A stretch of 64,000 bases of DNA from Fidelibacterota bacterium (GTDB taxonomy: Bacteria > Pseudomonadota > Alphaproteobacteria > Rhodospirillales > Rhodospirillaceae), in the NCBI GenBank assembly GCA_947476065.1, contig CANJPG010000007.1, forward strand, positions 1-64,000, read 5' to 3'. Below, piece after piece: positions 33,331 to 41,872 of the stretch (its first letter is position 1; every line of letters begins with the position of its first letter). The position numbers and the translations under genes are program-made. The notes beneath the pieces were generated by a model that was not told the origin of the DNA, made no database searches, and saw only the letters and a program-made list of their open reading frames with translations.

Positions 33331-34604
33331 GGCACCGTCTCGCCCAGCATGTCGCGGGGATCACAAATCTTGCCCGCCACGGCCGTTGCCGCAACGGTGT
33401 ACGGCGACCCCAGATACACCGACGCCGTGCTCGCGCCCATGCGGCCCTGGAAGTTGCGGTTGGTTGTGGTGATGCAGACTTCGCCATCGGCAAGGATACC
33501 GGCCCCCATCGCCGCGTAGGCACCGCAGCCCGACGGCAACAGCGTCGCGCCGGCCTCGAGCAAAATGCCGAGAGTGCCGTCTTTTTCCGCATCGCGCGTG
33601 ACCTGTTTGCTGGCAGGCGCCACCAGGAGACGGAGTGTCGAGGCCACCTTGCGGCCCTTCAGCACCTCGGCCGCCATCTGCAGGTCTTTGAGTTTTGCGC
33701 CGACGCAGGCGCCGATGTAGGCCTGATCGACAGCCATGCCGGCGTAATTCCCAACCGGGCCGGAATTGGACGGCGCATGGGGCGCTGCCACCTGCGGCGT
33801 CAATGCACCGGCGTCAAAATCGTGAACCGCGAAATACGCGGCACCTTCGTCGCTACGCCAGGACAGTGCGTCTGCGGCTGGCGTTCTGCCGGCGGCGCGC
33901 ATGGCGTTCAGCGTGACCTCGTCGGGTTCTATCATGCCGGTTTCAGCGCCCAGTTCAGCGGCCATATTGGTGAGCACGCTGCGTTCGGACATCTGCATGG
34001 CGCGCACCGTGTCACCGCCGTATTCGATGGCTTTAAAAGCATTATCCATGCCGAGTTCGCAGCACAGCTTGAGGGCGATGTCCTTCGCCGTAACGCCGCG
34101 ACCGAATTTTCCTCGCCAGTTGACGCGGATGGTCTCGGGCACACGCGTCCAGATTTCGCCGGTCAGCACGACGGCGGTCATCTCGATGCCGCCAAAGCCC
34201 GCCATGTAGCAGCCATAGGCACCGCCCATGGGCGAGTGGGAGTCACCGCCACAGACAAACATGCCGGGGGCGAGATGCCCGTTTTCGGCCAGCACGATGT
34301 GGCCGATGCCTTCCATGTCGTAGAAGTTCTTGATGCCGAATTCGCGCGCGAAGTCGCGGGTCAGCTTGAGGATGCCAGCGCTTTCCGCATCGACCGCAGG
34401 AACGAAGTGATCGCTGGCGAGAAAGATTTTATCGGGATCCCAGACGCCGGCGTTCAGTTCCTTGAGGCGCGGCCAAATGCGCCGCGGTCCGCCGGAATCC
34501 AACAGCATCGCCAGATCGACTTTGCAGGTGACGAGGTCGCCGGGCTTTACGGCCCCCTGCCCGCTCGCGCGGGCGATGATCTTCTCAACCAGCGTTTGCG
34601 GCAT
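33327..34604 (-). CDS. Aconitase-family hydro-lyase large subunit (LeuC/DmdA-like)
   Basis: The start is the ATG at 34604, which overlaps the flavoprotein stop by 20 bases and is preceded by AGGTGG. The 425-residue protein is of the archaeal-type LeuC/HacA/DmdA group: GDSHSPMGGAYGCYMAGFG, YIGACVGAKLKDLQ and TTTNRNFQGRMG are clear. Of the usual three Fe-S ligands, the first Cys (GACVG) and the second (SGCG) are present, but the third, normally CGPC, is CGAY here, so the cysteine is replaced by tyrosine. Family members hydrate citraconate-, dimethylmaleate- or isopropylmaleate-type acids. The missing ligand may alter the cluster or its reactivity. Confidence 0.86.
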   Translation of the reverse strand: MPQTLVEKIIARASGQGAVKPGDLVTCKVDLAMLLDSGGPRRIWPRLKELNAGVWDPDKIFLASDHFVPAVDAESAGILKLTRDFAREFGIKNFYDMEGIGHIVLAENGHLAPGMFVCGGDSHSPMGGAYGCYMAGFGGIEMTAVVLTGEIWTRVPETIRVNWRGKFGRGVTAKDIALKLCCELGMDNAFKAIEYGGDTVRAMQMSERSVLTNMAAELGAETGMIEPDEVTLNAMRAAGRTPAADALSWRSDEGAAYFAVHDFDAGALTPQVAAPHAPSNSGPVGNYAGMAVDQAYIGACVGAKLKDLQMAAEVLKGRKVASTLRLLVAPASKQVTRDAEKDGTLGILLEAGATLLPSGCGAYAAMGAGILADGEVCITTTNRNFQGRMGASTASVYLGSPYTVAATAVAGKICDPRDMLGETVP

Positions 34605-36009
34605 GTGCCACCTGTGCCGCCGCGGCGCGCCCGGCCAGACGGCCAAGGGCGGTGGCCGTCAGTAATCCATTGCCGGCAAGATAGCCCCAGCACGACGGGC
34701 CCGAGATGCCGCGGGCAGCGCCGCCGCCGGCGTACAGATTGGGTAAAGGCGATGCGTCGGCCCGCAAGACACGCGCCGTACGGTCGACAACCAGGCCGCC
34801 TTGGGTATGGAACAAAGCGCCGCTTACTTTGACCGCTTTGTAGGGTCCCTTCAGCACGCCGCCGGTGGTGAAGTTGCGCCCAAGCGGATCGATGCGTTTG
34901 CCTTCGGCCATCTCGGCCACCTCGGCCACCGTCTGTTTCACCTGTTCAGGCAAACCGGTTACGGCACACAATTCGTCCAGCGTATCGGCGCTGCGGATGC
35001 AGCCGGCCTTGATCGCGTCGCTGTAGTCGTCGAACTCTGCCATCAGCGTATGGATGCGTTCGTCGTAGATACTCCAGGCATAGTGTCCGGTCTGCGCAAC
35101 CACTTCGCGCGCATGTTCGGAATATCCCAGCGCTTCGTTAGCAAAGCGCTTACCTTCAGCATTCACCTGGAAGCCGCCATGCACGATATGCGCCCAGAGG
35201 ATCGGCACACCATAACTATAGGCCAGACCGGCGTGACCCTGGTACGCGTGGATGTCCGCAATGCCGGCGCCCAGGGCCCTGCCCCAGCGGATGGCGTCGC
35301 CCTTGTTGCCCGGGTGGCCGAAGAAGGTCGCATCGACGATCTCGGGAATATGCTCGGCCACCAGCTCGTGACTGCCGGCGAATCCGCAGCACGCGAGAAT
35401 CAGTGCATCACAGCCGATGTCTTCGGTAGAACCATCGGGCCGCGTCACGCGCACGCCGTGGACGTGCCCTCGGGCATCGGCAAATACTTCGGTCACCGGC
35501 GCCTGGGTAATGATGTCGATGGACAGCTTTTCCGCTGCGCTATGCAATGCGCCCATCAGCTCGCTGCCAGAGCGGGTCGGCGTGCCGTGCATGCGCATCT
35601 TTGAGTGGCCCGGATACAGAAAGGAATCGATCAGAGTCAGGGGCACTCCATGTTCGTTCGCCAGCCACTCGACCGTCGGCGCGCCTTCGCGGGCCAAGGC
35701 CAGCGCCATGTCCGGATCGGTCTGGCCTTTGGTCTTCTTGAGAATGTCGGCGGCGAAAATCTCCGGCGAGTCTTCGATGCCTTTCGCCTTTTGAAATATG
35801 CTGCCCGGTCCCGGGATCAAGCCGGTCGACATCGCGGTGGTGCCCAAGGCCGAGCTGTCGCGCTCAAGGATCAGGACCTCGGCGCCGTTCTCCTTGGCCG
35901 ACAGGGCCGCCGACAAACCACAGCCGCCGCCGCCGATGATCAATACCGGAATGCTGCCGGAAAAATTAGCCGCATCCGGCGGAAGGATCGGACCGAGGCT
36001 ATTTTGCAC
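34585..36009 (-). CDS. FAD-binding fumarate-reductase-like oxidoreductase
   Basis: The 474-residue protein begins with a dinucleotide fold (VLIIGGGGCGLSAALSA, then an acid in LILERD) and has the FAD_binding_2 layout with a C-terminal FHTQGGLVVD and the ALYAGGG-like NLYAGGGAARG. Relatives are soluble fumarate, urocanate and other enoate reductases or 3-ketosteroid dehydrogenases. No signal peptide is visible. It starts with GTG after GGCGGA, 12 bp past the PuuE-like gene stop, and overlaps the hydratase gene, so it belongs to the same operon. It may reduce or desaturate an unsaturated acid intermediate. Confidence 0.83.
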   Translation of the reverse strand: MQNSLGPILPPDAANFSGSIPVLIIGGGGCGLSAALSAKENGAEVLILERDSSALGTTAMSTGLIPGPGSIFQKAKGIEDSPEIFAADILKKTKGQTDPDMALALAREGAPTVEWLANEHGVPLTLIDSFLYPGHSKMRMHGTPTRSGSELMGALHSAAEKLSIDIITQAPVTEVFADARGHVHGVRVTRPDGSTEDIGCDALILACCGFAGSHELVAEHIPEIVDATFFGHPGNKGDAIRWGRALGAGIADIHAYQGHAGLAYSYGVPILWAHIVHGGFQVNAEGKRFANEALGYSEHAREVVAQTGHYAWSIYDERIHTLMAEFDDYSDAIKAGCIRSADTLDELCAVTGLPEQVKQTVAEVAEMAEGKRIDPLGRNFTTGGVLKGPYKAVKVSGALFHTQGGLVVDRTARVLRADASPLPNLYAGGGAARGISGPSCWGYLAGNGLLTATALGRLAGRAAAAQVAHAANAG

Positions 36010-36021
36010 AGCAGTTTCCGC

Positions 36022-36975
36022 CTATTCGGCGGCTTTGAATGAAACGGTTTCCGCCGCGTTGGCTTTGAAAGCGTCCATGATATCCGCGCCGGTGCCGACC
36101 CAGACATCCTTCTGGCTGGTGAGCCAAGCCAAAGCCTGGTCGAGATACTTGACGCGGTAATGCATGCCCATGACATGGGGCGTTAGCGCGAGGGACACAA
36201 TACGCCCGCCATGCGTGCCGGCCTCGGCATAAAGTGCATTGAACTGGTCTTTCACCTGCTCGATGAACTCGTCCTCGTTATGGTGGTATTCGAGAATGAT
36301 CTTGCGGTCGCTGATCTCGTTGGTATGCGGCATGGCCCAAAGACCGCCCTCGGGCGTGTCGAGCACGTAGGGCATGTCGTCGTTGGCCCAATCGCAGCAG
36401 TATTCAATGCCGGCGCGCTTGATGTGGGTCAGCGTGTCCTTGCTTTCGGACTTTGCCGGCGACATCCAGCCACGCAAGGGCTGGCCGGACATCTTTCGCA
36501 AGGTCTCGACGGATTCCTTGACCAGTGCCGCTTCGACCGCGTCGTCCATGCCGCCGTAGTGCAACTTTCCCATGTCGACGCCGCCTGCGATGATCTCGTC
36601 GCCGCGGGCGACGATTTTCTTCACCAGGTAGGGGTAACGTTCGGCGACCTTGGAGTTCATCACGGCTGACGACTTCAGCTTGTATTTGTCGAGCAGTTTC
36701 CAGATGCGCTGGATGCCGACGCGGTTGCCGTAGTCGCGCGTGGTGTAGTGGCGCAAGTCCGGATACGGCGTGACCATGCCGCCCGGCGCCTTGAAGGGCT
36801 TCGAGGGCTGATCGAGCGGAAAGAACTCGAGATTGGTCGTGATCCACAGCGCGATGCGCGCACCACCCGGCCACGTTACCGGCTTGCGCCTCGCCAACAT
36901 CGACCACGTGTAAATGTCGTGGTCCATGCCGTACCGGCGCATGGGATACTCGAGATGTTCCTTAGGCAGCGTCAT
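36022..36975 (-). CDS. PuuE/CE4-type polysaccharide-deacetylase-fold hydrolase 2
   Basis: The 317-residue protein (ATG at 36975, with GGAGG upstream; a GTG at 36984 is also possible) has the PuuE-like pattern ARIALWITTNLEFF, TTRDYGNRVGIQRIWKLLDKY, GWMSPAKSESKDTLTHIKR and LTPHVMGMHYRV. The motif-2 segment reads EIIAGGVDMG, without the SHG histidine seen in copy 1, so metal binding or mechanism may differ. It heads the operon with the flavoprotein, the hydro-lyase and the lyase. A role in opening a cyclic amide, imide or ureide is inferred from the subgroup and the context. Confidence 0.82.
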   Translation of the reverse strand: MTLPKEHLEYPMRRYGMDHDIYTWSMLARRKPVTWPGGARIALWITTNLEFFPLDQPSKPFKAPGGMVTPYPDLRHYTTRDYGNRVGIQRIWKLLDKYKLKSSAVMNSKVAERYPYLVKKIVARGDEIIAGGVDMGKLHYGGMDDAVEAALVKESVETLRKMSGQPLRGWMSPAKSESKDTLTHIKRAGIEYCCDWANDDMPYVLDTPEGGLWAMPHTNEISDRKIILEYHHNEDEFIEQVKDQFNALYAEAGTHGGRIVSLALTPHVMGMHYRVKYLDQALAWLTSQKDVWVGTGADIMDAFKANAAETVSFKAAE

Positions 36976-37051
36976 TTGCGTCACCCGCCTCCGCGTTACA
37001 AACCATTTATCCGCAGGCGCTGCATGAGCAGACGCCTCATTTCGCGGGCTG

Positions 37052-37723
37052 TCAATTCTTGGCCTGAGATTTTAGCCAGGCCTTCACGGCATCGACCGAT
37101 TCAACATCGGTATACTTCAGCGCCAAGTCCATCAAATTCGCAAAGTGCGGGCTTTCGTGTTTATCGGCAACGCATTCTTCAATGATCGTGGTCCGATAAC
37201 CGTTGGACAGACTATCGATGCCGCAGGCGCGCACACAACCAGACGTCGATCCGCCGGTCACAAGGACCGTGTCGACTTTATGAAAGGTCAGCAGCGCATT
37301 GACGTTGGTGCCGTGGAAAGGGCTCGCCATTTTTTTGTTGAGCACAATGTCTTTGACGTAGTCGACCTCGGCCCGCTCATCGAGCTTCGCGCGGTCGCTG
37401 CCGAATTTGATGTTCTGCAGAGAGTCCGGTGTATTGGTCCGCGTGCCCCAGACGCCGCAGTCCTCGGCGGACTCCATGTAGGCGCAGTAGGTCCAGATCA
37501 CAGGCCAGCCCAACCCGCGCATTAAAGCGCTGACTTGGTTTATGTATTGGATTTGGTTCGGATTGGTTTCGTAAGCCGATCTGTAAAGGTCAGGGCGGGT
37601 GTAGGCTTTCTGCACGTCGATATTGATCAGCGCGGCCTTTTTGCCGAAACCGAATTTGGCGCGTGCCGGATTGGCTTTCACATCTTCATAAAGCTGACGC
37701 GCTGTCTTATCAGAAAGTTCCAT
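37052..37723 (-). CDS. Isochorismatase-fold amidase (N-carbamoylsarcosine/maleamate amidase-like)
   Basis: The 223-residue cysteine hydrolase shows the family triad: Asp36 in INIDVQKAYTRP, a Lys in LNKKMASPF (130/131) and Cys163 in GGSTSGCVRA. The family contains N-carbamoylsarcosine amidase, maleamate amidase and nicotinamidase. In this setting hydrolysis of a maleamate-type half-amide, the product expected from imide opening, is the best guess. The ATG at 37723 is preferred over a TTG at 37741. It lies upstream of and in line with the PuuE-like gene (76 bp gap), and a perfect operator dyad lies about 200 bp before it. Confidence 0.85.
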   Translation of the reverse strand: MELSDKTARQLYEDVKANPARAKFGFGKKAALINIDVQKAYTRPDLYRSAYETNPNQIQYINQVSALMRGLGWPVIWTYCAYMESAEDCGVWGTRTNTPDSLQNIKFGSDRAKLDERAEVDYVKDIVLNKKMASPFHGTNVNALLTFHKVDTVLVTGGSTSGCVRACGIDSLSNGYRTTIIEECVADKHESPHFANLMDLALKYTDVESVDAVKAWLKSQAKN

Positions 37724-37922
37724 CAGTAGTTCCCGTCCCAATTTTTATGTTCTTGGCAAAGCCGGCGGACGGAGCCAGTTCTTGGTCCGACAGGCCGCGC
37801 GCTGCGTCACATATCCCCGGAGGCAACAAACCCCGGGCAAACGCGGACCCGTGGCTCCCCCAATCTGCCGGAATTATTGATTCCGCCTCCCGGACGCCGC
37901 AAACCCTATTTCAACCGAGACA

Positions 37923-37939
37923 TATGCGGTTACCGCATA
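37923..37939. promoter_or_regulatory. 17-bp dyad operator, site 3
   Basis: TATGCGGTTACCGCATA is a perfect inverted repeat around one T (19 bp if the next A/T pair is counted) and contains a T-N11-A box. It lies 199 bp before the amidase gene and 139 bp before the LysR gene. Confidence 0.78.
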
Positions 37940-38044
37940 TAAACTGTTCAAAGCAAGCAGGCTGCGGCAATAATCACGCCCGCGGTGCACTGGGGTAACA
38001 ACGGCGCCGCATTATTTCAAATTCACGGCAGCGGAACGCTGGCT

Positions 38045-38061
38045 AATGCGACGCACGCATA
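38045..38061. promoter_or_regulatory. 17-bp dyad operator, site 4
   Basis: AATGCGACGCACGCATA differs from the consensus only at the first base. It ends 17 bp before the LysR start codon, where binding would repress or autoregulate. Confidence 0.68.
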
Positions 38062-38078
38062 GTTGAGGGGCTATCTCG

Positions 38079-39005
38079 ATGGAAATGCAACAGCTCAAGC
38101 ACTTTCTGATGGTCGCCAAGCACCAGAAGCTTCTGGCGGCCGCGGAAGAGCTGAACATGTCACAGTCGGCTTTGACGCGCAGCATCAAGGCGCTCGAGAA
38201 TTCCGTCGGCGCGCCGCTGTTCGAACGCGAAGCGCGCGGTGTGCGCCTGACGGTGTTCGGCAAGAGCCTGCAGGCCCATGCCCATGTCATTCTCAACGAG
38301 ACCAAAAAAGCCGTCAACGAATTGAGCGCGCTGAAGGGCGGCACCAAGGGCACCATTGTCATCGGTGTCGGGCCCAACTATTCGTCGCACATCCTACCCA
38401 CGGCGATCACCCAGCTGCTCTCGGAACGGCCGAACATCGAAATCATCATCCATGAAGGCAACATGGAAGATTTGCTGCCGCCGCTGCGCATCGGCAATCT
38501 CGACCTCTTATTCCTGATTGTGCCGCATGCCATCGACGATCCCGACCTAAAGTTCGAGCCGCTGATCCAGGAGAAGATGATCGTCGTGGGTCGTGCCGGC
38601 CATCCCCTTGCCCGCCGCCGCAAGGTCACCGCCGAGGACGCCGCCAAGTGCAGCTGGATCATTTCCGACCAGATACTGCTGGCCGATAACATCACCCGCG
38701 AGTTCTTCGTACGCTACGGCATCAGTGTCGAGCGCAATACCGTGGTCAATGCCAAGTCGATCCCGTTCCGCAAGGCGGCTATCCTGGAAAGCGACATGCT
38801 GACGCTGATGCCGGCTCATGTCGTGGCCAATGAGATCCGCGACAAGACCTTGGCGCGCATCAATCTGGAGCGCCTGGAGCACGACTTTCCGGCCGGCATC
38901 ATCTATTCGGTGCGCGGCACACAGCCGGCAGCCCTGGTGGAATTGATCAGAAAAATCCGCGCCACCTGCAAAACGCAGCAGCACACGCTGGCTGATTTAA
39001 AGTAA
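38079..39005 (+). CDS. LysR-family transcriptional regulator
   Basis: The 308-residue protein has the LysR winged helix-turn-helix at residues 1-60 (LKHFLMVAKHQKLLAAAEELNMSQ, ALTRSIKALE, LFEREARGVRLT) and a periplasmic-binding-protein-like effector domain from about residue 92 (GTIVIGVGPNY). GAGGGG precedes the ATG. It is divergent from the amidase/hydratase operon and ends exactly where the convergent HMG-CoA-lyase gene ends, with no gap. Two operator dyads lie in its promoter region, which makes it the leading candidate for the regulator of the dyad-linked genes. The effector is unknown and may be a pathway acid. Confidence 0.92.
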   Translation: MEMQQLKHFLMVAKHQKLLAAAEELNMSQSALTRSIKALENSVGAPLFEREARGVRLTVFGKSLQAHAHVILNETKKAVNELSALKGGTKGTIVIGVGPNYSSHILPTAITQLLSERPNIEIIIHEGNMEDLLPPLRIGNLDLLFLIVPHAIDDPDLKFEPLIQEKMIVVGRAGHPLARRRKVTAEDAAKCSWIISDQILLADNITREFFVRYGISVERNTVVNAKSIPFRKAAILESDMLTLMPAHVVANEIRDKTLARINLERLEHDFPAGIIYSVRGTQPAALVELIRKIRATCKTQQHTLADLK

Positions 39006-39965
39006 TTAGGCGCTTAGGCCCCAGCCGTGGCCGCCCTGCACGTAGTGCAGCGGAACACCCGCATCGGGCGTGAAGCCATACATGGTCTCGGCGGGAATAG
39101 CCGCCTGTACGATCTCGCGCACTTTCAGGAGCTTGGCGATATCGATGCCGGTACGCAGGCCCATGGAATCCAGCATGAACACCAGGTCCTCGGTGACGAT
39201 GTTACCCGAGGCGCCAGGCGCAAAGGGGCAGCCGCCAAGGCCGCCCAATGAACTGTCAAAAGTCGTCAGGCCCGTTTCCAAGGCCGCCAGCACATTGGCC
39301 AGGCCCAGCCCACGCGTATTGTGCAGGTGAATGCCGGTCAGCTTGTCCTTGCCGACGGCGTTCCAGATTTCGGTGATGGTCAGTTTCACCTGGGCGGGGT
39401 TGGCATAGCCCGTCGTATCGGCGAGGCCGACTTCATCGCAGCCAAGTCCGATCAGCGTTTCGGCGACCTTCACCAGCTTAGTGAGGGGCACCTCGCCTTC
39501 CAGCGTGCAGCCAAACGCGGTGGACAAGCTGCCCTCAAACAACGGTCGCTTGTCGGCCGGCAGAGATTTAATCAGCTCGACGATGCCCTTGATCTGAATG
39601 AAAGCCTGCTCGTGAGTCATGCGCAGGTTCTTCTGGCTGTGAGTCTCGCTCACCGACAGCGGAAAGGTAATTTTCTGCGCACCGGCGGCGATGGCGTTTT
39701 CCGCGCCTTTCAGGTTGGGCACGAGGGTCGCCACCTGGATGCCGGGAATGGTGCGTGCAAAGGTGACGATCTCGGCTGTGTCGGCTAGTTGCGGCAAAAC
39801 CTTGGCCGGCACGAAAGAGCCGACTTCGATCTCGCGCAAGCCAGCATCTGCCAGGGCCTTGATCCAGACCTTCTTGGCTTCGGTCGGCATGATGGACGAC
39901 ACGGACTGCAAGCCGTCGCGCGGTCCAACTTCGCTGATCAGGATGTCGATGCCGTCGAGGTGCAT
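39006..39965 (-). CDS. HMG-CoA-lyase-family enzyme
   Basis: The 319-residue protein has the DRE-TIM landmarks SEVGPRDGLQ, HLHNTRGLGLAN and the flexible loop GLGGCPFAPGASGN with the catalytic cysteine of HMG-CoA lyase. The HMG-CoA reaction splits a tertiary 3-hydroxyacyl-CoA into acetyl-CoA and a keto acid. It lies 9 bp downstream of a class III CoA transferase and, through it, of leuD and leuC. The likely substrate is therefore the CoA ester of the acid made by that hydratase, for example a citramalyl-CoA-type compound; true HMG-CoA from leucine breakdown is the alternative. Confidence 0.88.
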   Translation of the reverse strand: MHLDGIDILISEVGPRDGLQSVSSIMPTEAKKVWIKALADAGLREIEVGSFVPAKVLPQLADTAEIVTFARTIPGIQVATLVPNLKGAENAIAAGAQKITFPLSVSETHSQKNLRMTHEQAFIQIKGIVELIKSLPADKRPLFEGSLSTAFGCTLEGEVPLTKLVKVAETLIGLGCDEVGLADTTGYANPAQVKLTITEIWNAVGKDKLTGIHLHNTRGLGLANVLAALETGLTTFDSSLGGLGGCPFAPGASGNIVTEDLVFMLDSMGLRTGIDIAKLLKVREIVQAAIPAETMYGFTPDAGVPLHYVQGGHGWGLSA

Positions 39966-39974
39966 GGTGCTCTC

Positions 39975-41213
39975 TTATGTATGTTCGACCTTGCCGGCCT
40001 TCAAGAGGGCCTTGATCTTCTCGGGCTTATAGCCGAGTTCCTTCAAGACCGCGCGCGTATCCTGGCCCTGGCGCGTCAAGTCGCGGAAGACGCCGAAGCG
40101 CTTGCCGTCCACTTCCAAGGGCAGCGCCGGCAGCTTCACCTTGGCGCCTTTGAACTCACCTTCGGGGATGGTCAGCGACACAAAGCCGCCCGCTGCATTG
40201 AGGTGTGGGTCATCTACCATTTCGTGGGGCTTGGTGATCGGGGCAAAGGGCATGCCGGTGGCTTCTAGTTTGGCCATCAGGTCGGCCTTGGTCAGTTGCT
40301 TGAACAGCGCCTGAATGGCCGGCTTCACACGATCACGCGCGGCCACGCGGCCATTATTGGTGGCCAGGGTCTCGTCGGCGCCGAACTCTTTCAGGCCAAA
40401 AGCGTCGCAGAAGATTTTCCACTGGGTATCGGAGACAACGCCGACGAAAACTTTGTCGTCGTCTTTGGTGTCGAAGACATCATAGACCGCCCAGGCCGAG
40501 ACGCGCGCCGGCATGGGCGCCGCCGGCTTGCCAGTGACGGCATGCTGCGCCATGTGCTGGCCGACGAAGAACGCCGTGGTCTCGTACAGCGACGCCGTGA
40601 CCTGCTGGCCTTTCTTGGTTTTCTTGCGCTGATGCAGCGCGGCCAGGATGCCGATGACGCCGAACATGCCGCCGGTGACGTCAATGACAGATGCCCCTGC
40701 GCGCAAGGGCTGGCCCGGCGGTCCGGTCATATAGGCAAGCCCGCCCATCATCTGGGCCACTTCGTCGAGCGCTGTACGGTGGGAATAGGGTCCGGTGAGG
40801 AAGCCCTTCTCGGAGCAATAGATGATCTTGGGATTGAGCTTCTTCGCCTCTTTGTAGCCGAAGCCCAGCTTATCCATGGCGCCGGGGCGGAAGTTCTCGA
40901 TGAGCACGTCGGCCTTCTTGATCAGCTGCAGGGCGATCTTGCGGCCTTCGTCGGATTTAAGATCGAGCGCTACGCTGCGCTTATTGCGGTTGTACATGGC
41001 GAAGTAGCCGGCGCCGGAGCCCTTCAGCCTGCGGGTATTGTCGCCGCCGATGGGCTCGACCTTGATCACGTCGGCGCCCATGTCGGCGAGGATCACGCCG
41101 GCTGTCGGCCCCATGACCATGTGGGTGAACTCGACCACGCGGATGTCGGCGAGCGGAAGCTTCGTTCGTGATGTGATGGAGGGCTTTTTGGTAGTCGCCT
41201 TCTTGGGGGCCAT
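39975..41213 (-). CDS. Class III (CaiB/BaiF) CoA transferase
   Basis: The 412-residue protein starts with a lysine-rich tail (APKKATTKKP) and then the CaiB core: VVEFTHMVMGPTAGVILADMGADVIKVEP is split by the usual motifs, NRNKRSVALDLK is clear, and the catalytic-type Asp lies in SVIDVTGGMFG. Family members move CoA between carboxylic acids through an enzyme-aspartyl anhydride. Located between leuD and the HMG-CoA-lyase-type gene, it should activate the hydroxy acid for cleavage. Gaps of 9 bp on both sides indicate one operon. Confidence 0.88.
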   Translation of the reverse strand: MAPKKATTKKPSITSRTKLPLADIRVVEFTHMVMGPTAGVILADMGADVIKVEPIGGDNTRRLKGSGAGYFAMYNRNKRSVALDLKSDEGRKIALQLIKKADVLIENFRPGAMDKLGFGYKEAKKLNPKIIYCSEKGFLTGPYSHRTALDEVAQMMGGLAYMTGPPGQPLRAGASVIDVTGGMFGVIGILAALHQRKKTKKGQQVTASLYETTAFFVGQHMAQHAVTGKPAAPMPARVSAWAVYDVFDTKDDDKVFVGVVSDTQWKIFCDAFGLKEFGADETLATNNGRVAARDRVKPAIQALFKQLTKADLMAKLEATGMPFAPITKPHEMVDDPHLNAAGGFVSLTIPEGEFKGAKVKLPALPLEVDGKRFGVFRDLTRQGQDTRAVLKELGYKPEKIKALLKAGKVEHT

Positions 41214-41222
41214 GACGTGCCT

Positions 41223-41867
41223 TTAGTTGCTGGAGGCGGGAGTTGCGTAGGCCCACGGCCTGACGTTGTGGTCGGCGCGTTCAAAGGCTTCGATTTCACC
41301 GCCGCGGCGCAGCGTTAAATCGACGGAATCCAAACCTTCGACGAGCATGTCCTTATCGGCGCGCGGAATGGTGAATACATAGGGCGTGCCGTCGGCGACC
41401 GATACGGTCTGGCGCGGCAGATCGATTTCAATCTGATTCTTGGCCGGATCAGCGGCGGTCTTTTCGGCCAGGGCGGTGATCAGGTCTTCGGACAGGACCA
41501 CTGGCAGGATGCCGTTGCGAACGCAATTGCCGTAAAAAATCGCGCCGAAGCTGGGAGCTAGAACGGCGCGAAAACCATACTCTGACATGGCCCAAACCGC
41601 GTGCTCGCGCGACGAGCCGCAGCCAAAGTTTTTGCCGCCGATGAGGATCTTGGCCGCGCGGTAAGGCGCCTTGTTGAGGATGAAGTCGGGATTTTCCACG
41701 CGCTTGATCGGGTCGCTGTAGCGCCAGTTGGCGAACATGCCGACCGACAGGCCGGTCTTGCCGGTGCCCTTCATCTCGCGGCTGGGGATGATGACGTCGG
41801 TATCGATGTTGGGCAGCGGAAGCGGTGCCGCAACAGACTTGAGCGTGGTGAATTTTTCCATGGCCAT
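41223..41867 (-). CDS. leuD: 3-Isopropylmalate dehydratase-type small subunit
   Basis: The 214-residue protein is of the long bacterial LeuD type: NIDTDVIIPSREMK, GKNFGCGSSREHAVWAM (swivel-domain signature) and FYGNCVRNGILPV. It pairs with the large subunit at 41873, 5 bp away. The leucine pathway is the standard role, but leuA and leuB are absent and the next genes are a CoA transferase and a lyase. A catabolic citraconate- or alkylmaleate-hydratase role is therefore at least as likely. The start is the ATG at 41867 or 41861. Confidence 0.88.
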   Translation of the reverse strand: MAMEKFTTLKSVAAPLPLPNIDTDVIIPSREMKGTGKTGLSVGMFANWRYSDPIKRVENPDFILNKAPYRAAKILIGGKNFGCGSSREHAVWAMSEYGFRAVLAPSFGAIFYGNCVRNGILPVVLSEDLITALAEKTAADPAKNQIEIDLPRQTVSVADGTPYVFTIPRADKDMLVEGLDSVDLTLRRGGEIEAFERADHNVRPWAYATPASSN

Positions 41868-41872
41868 GGTCC

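Larger units (their letters stand above)
37724..38078. other. Divergent promoter region, amidase operon / LysR gene
   Basis: No gene is seen in these 355 bases. They hold two copies of the 17-bp dyad, one central and perfect (37923-37939) and one next to the LysR start (38045-38061), the pattern of an autoregulated LysR gene that also controls the divergent operon. Confidence 0.7.
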
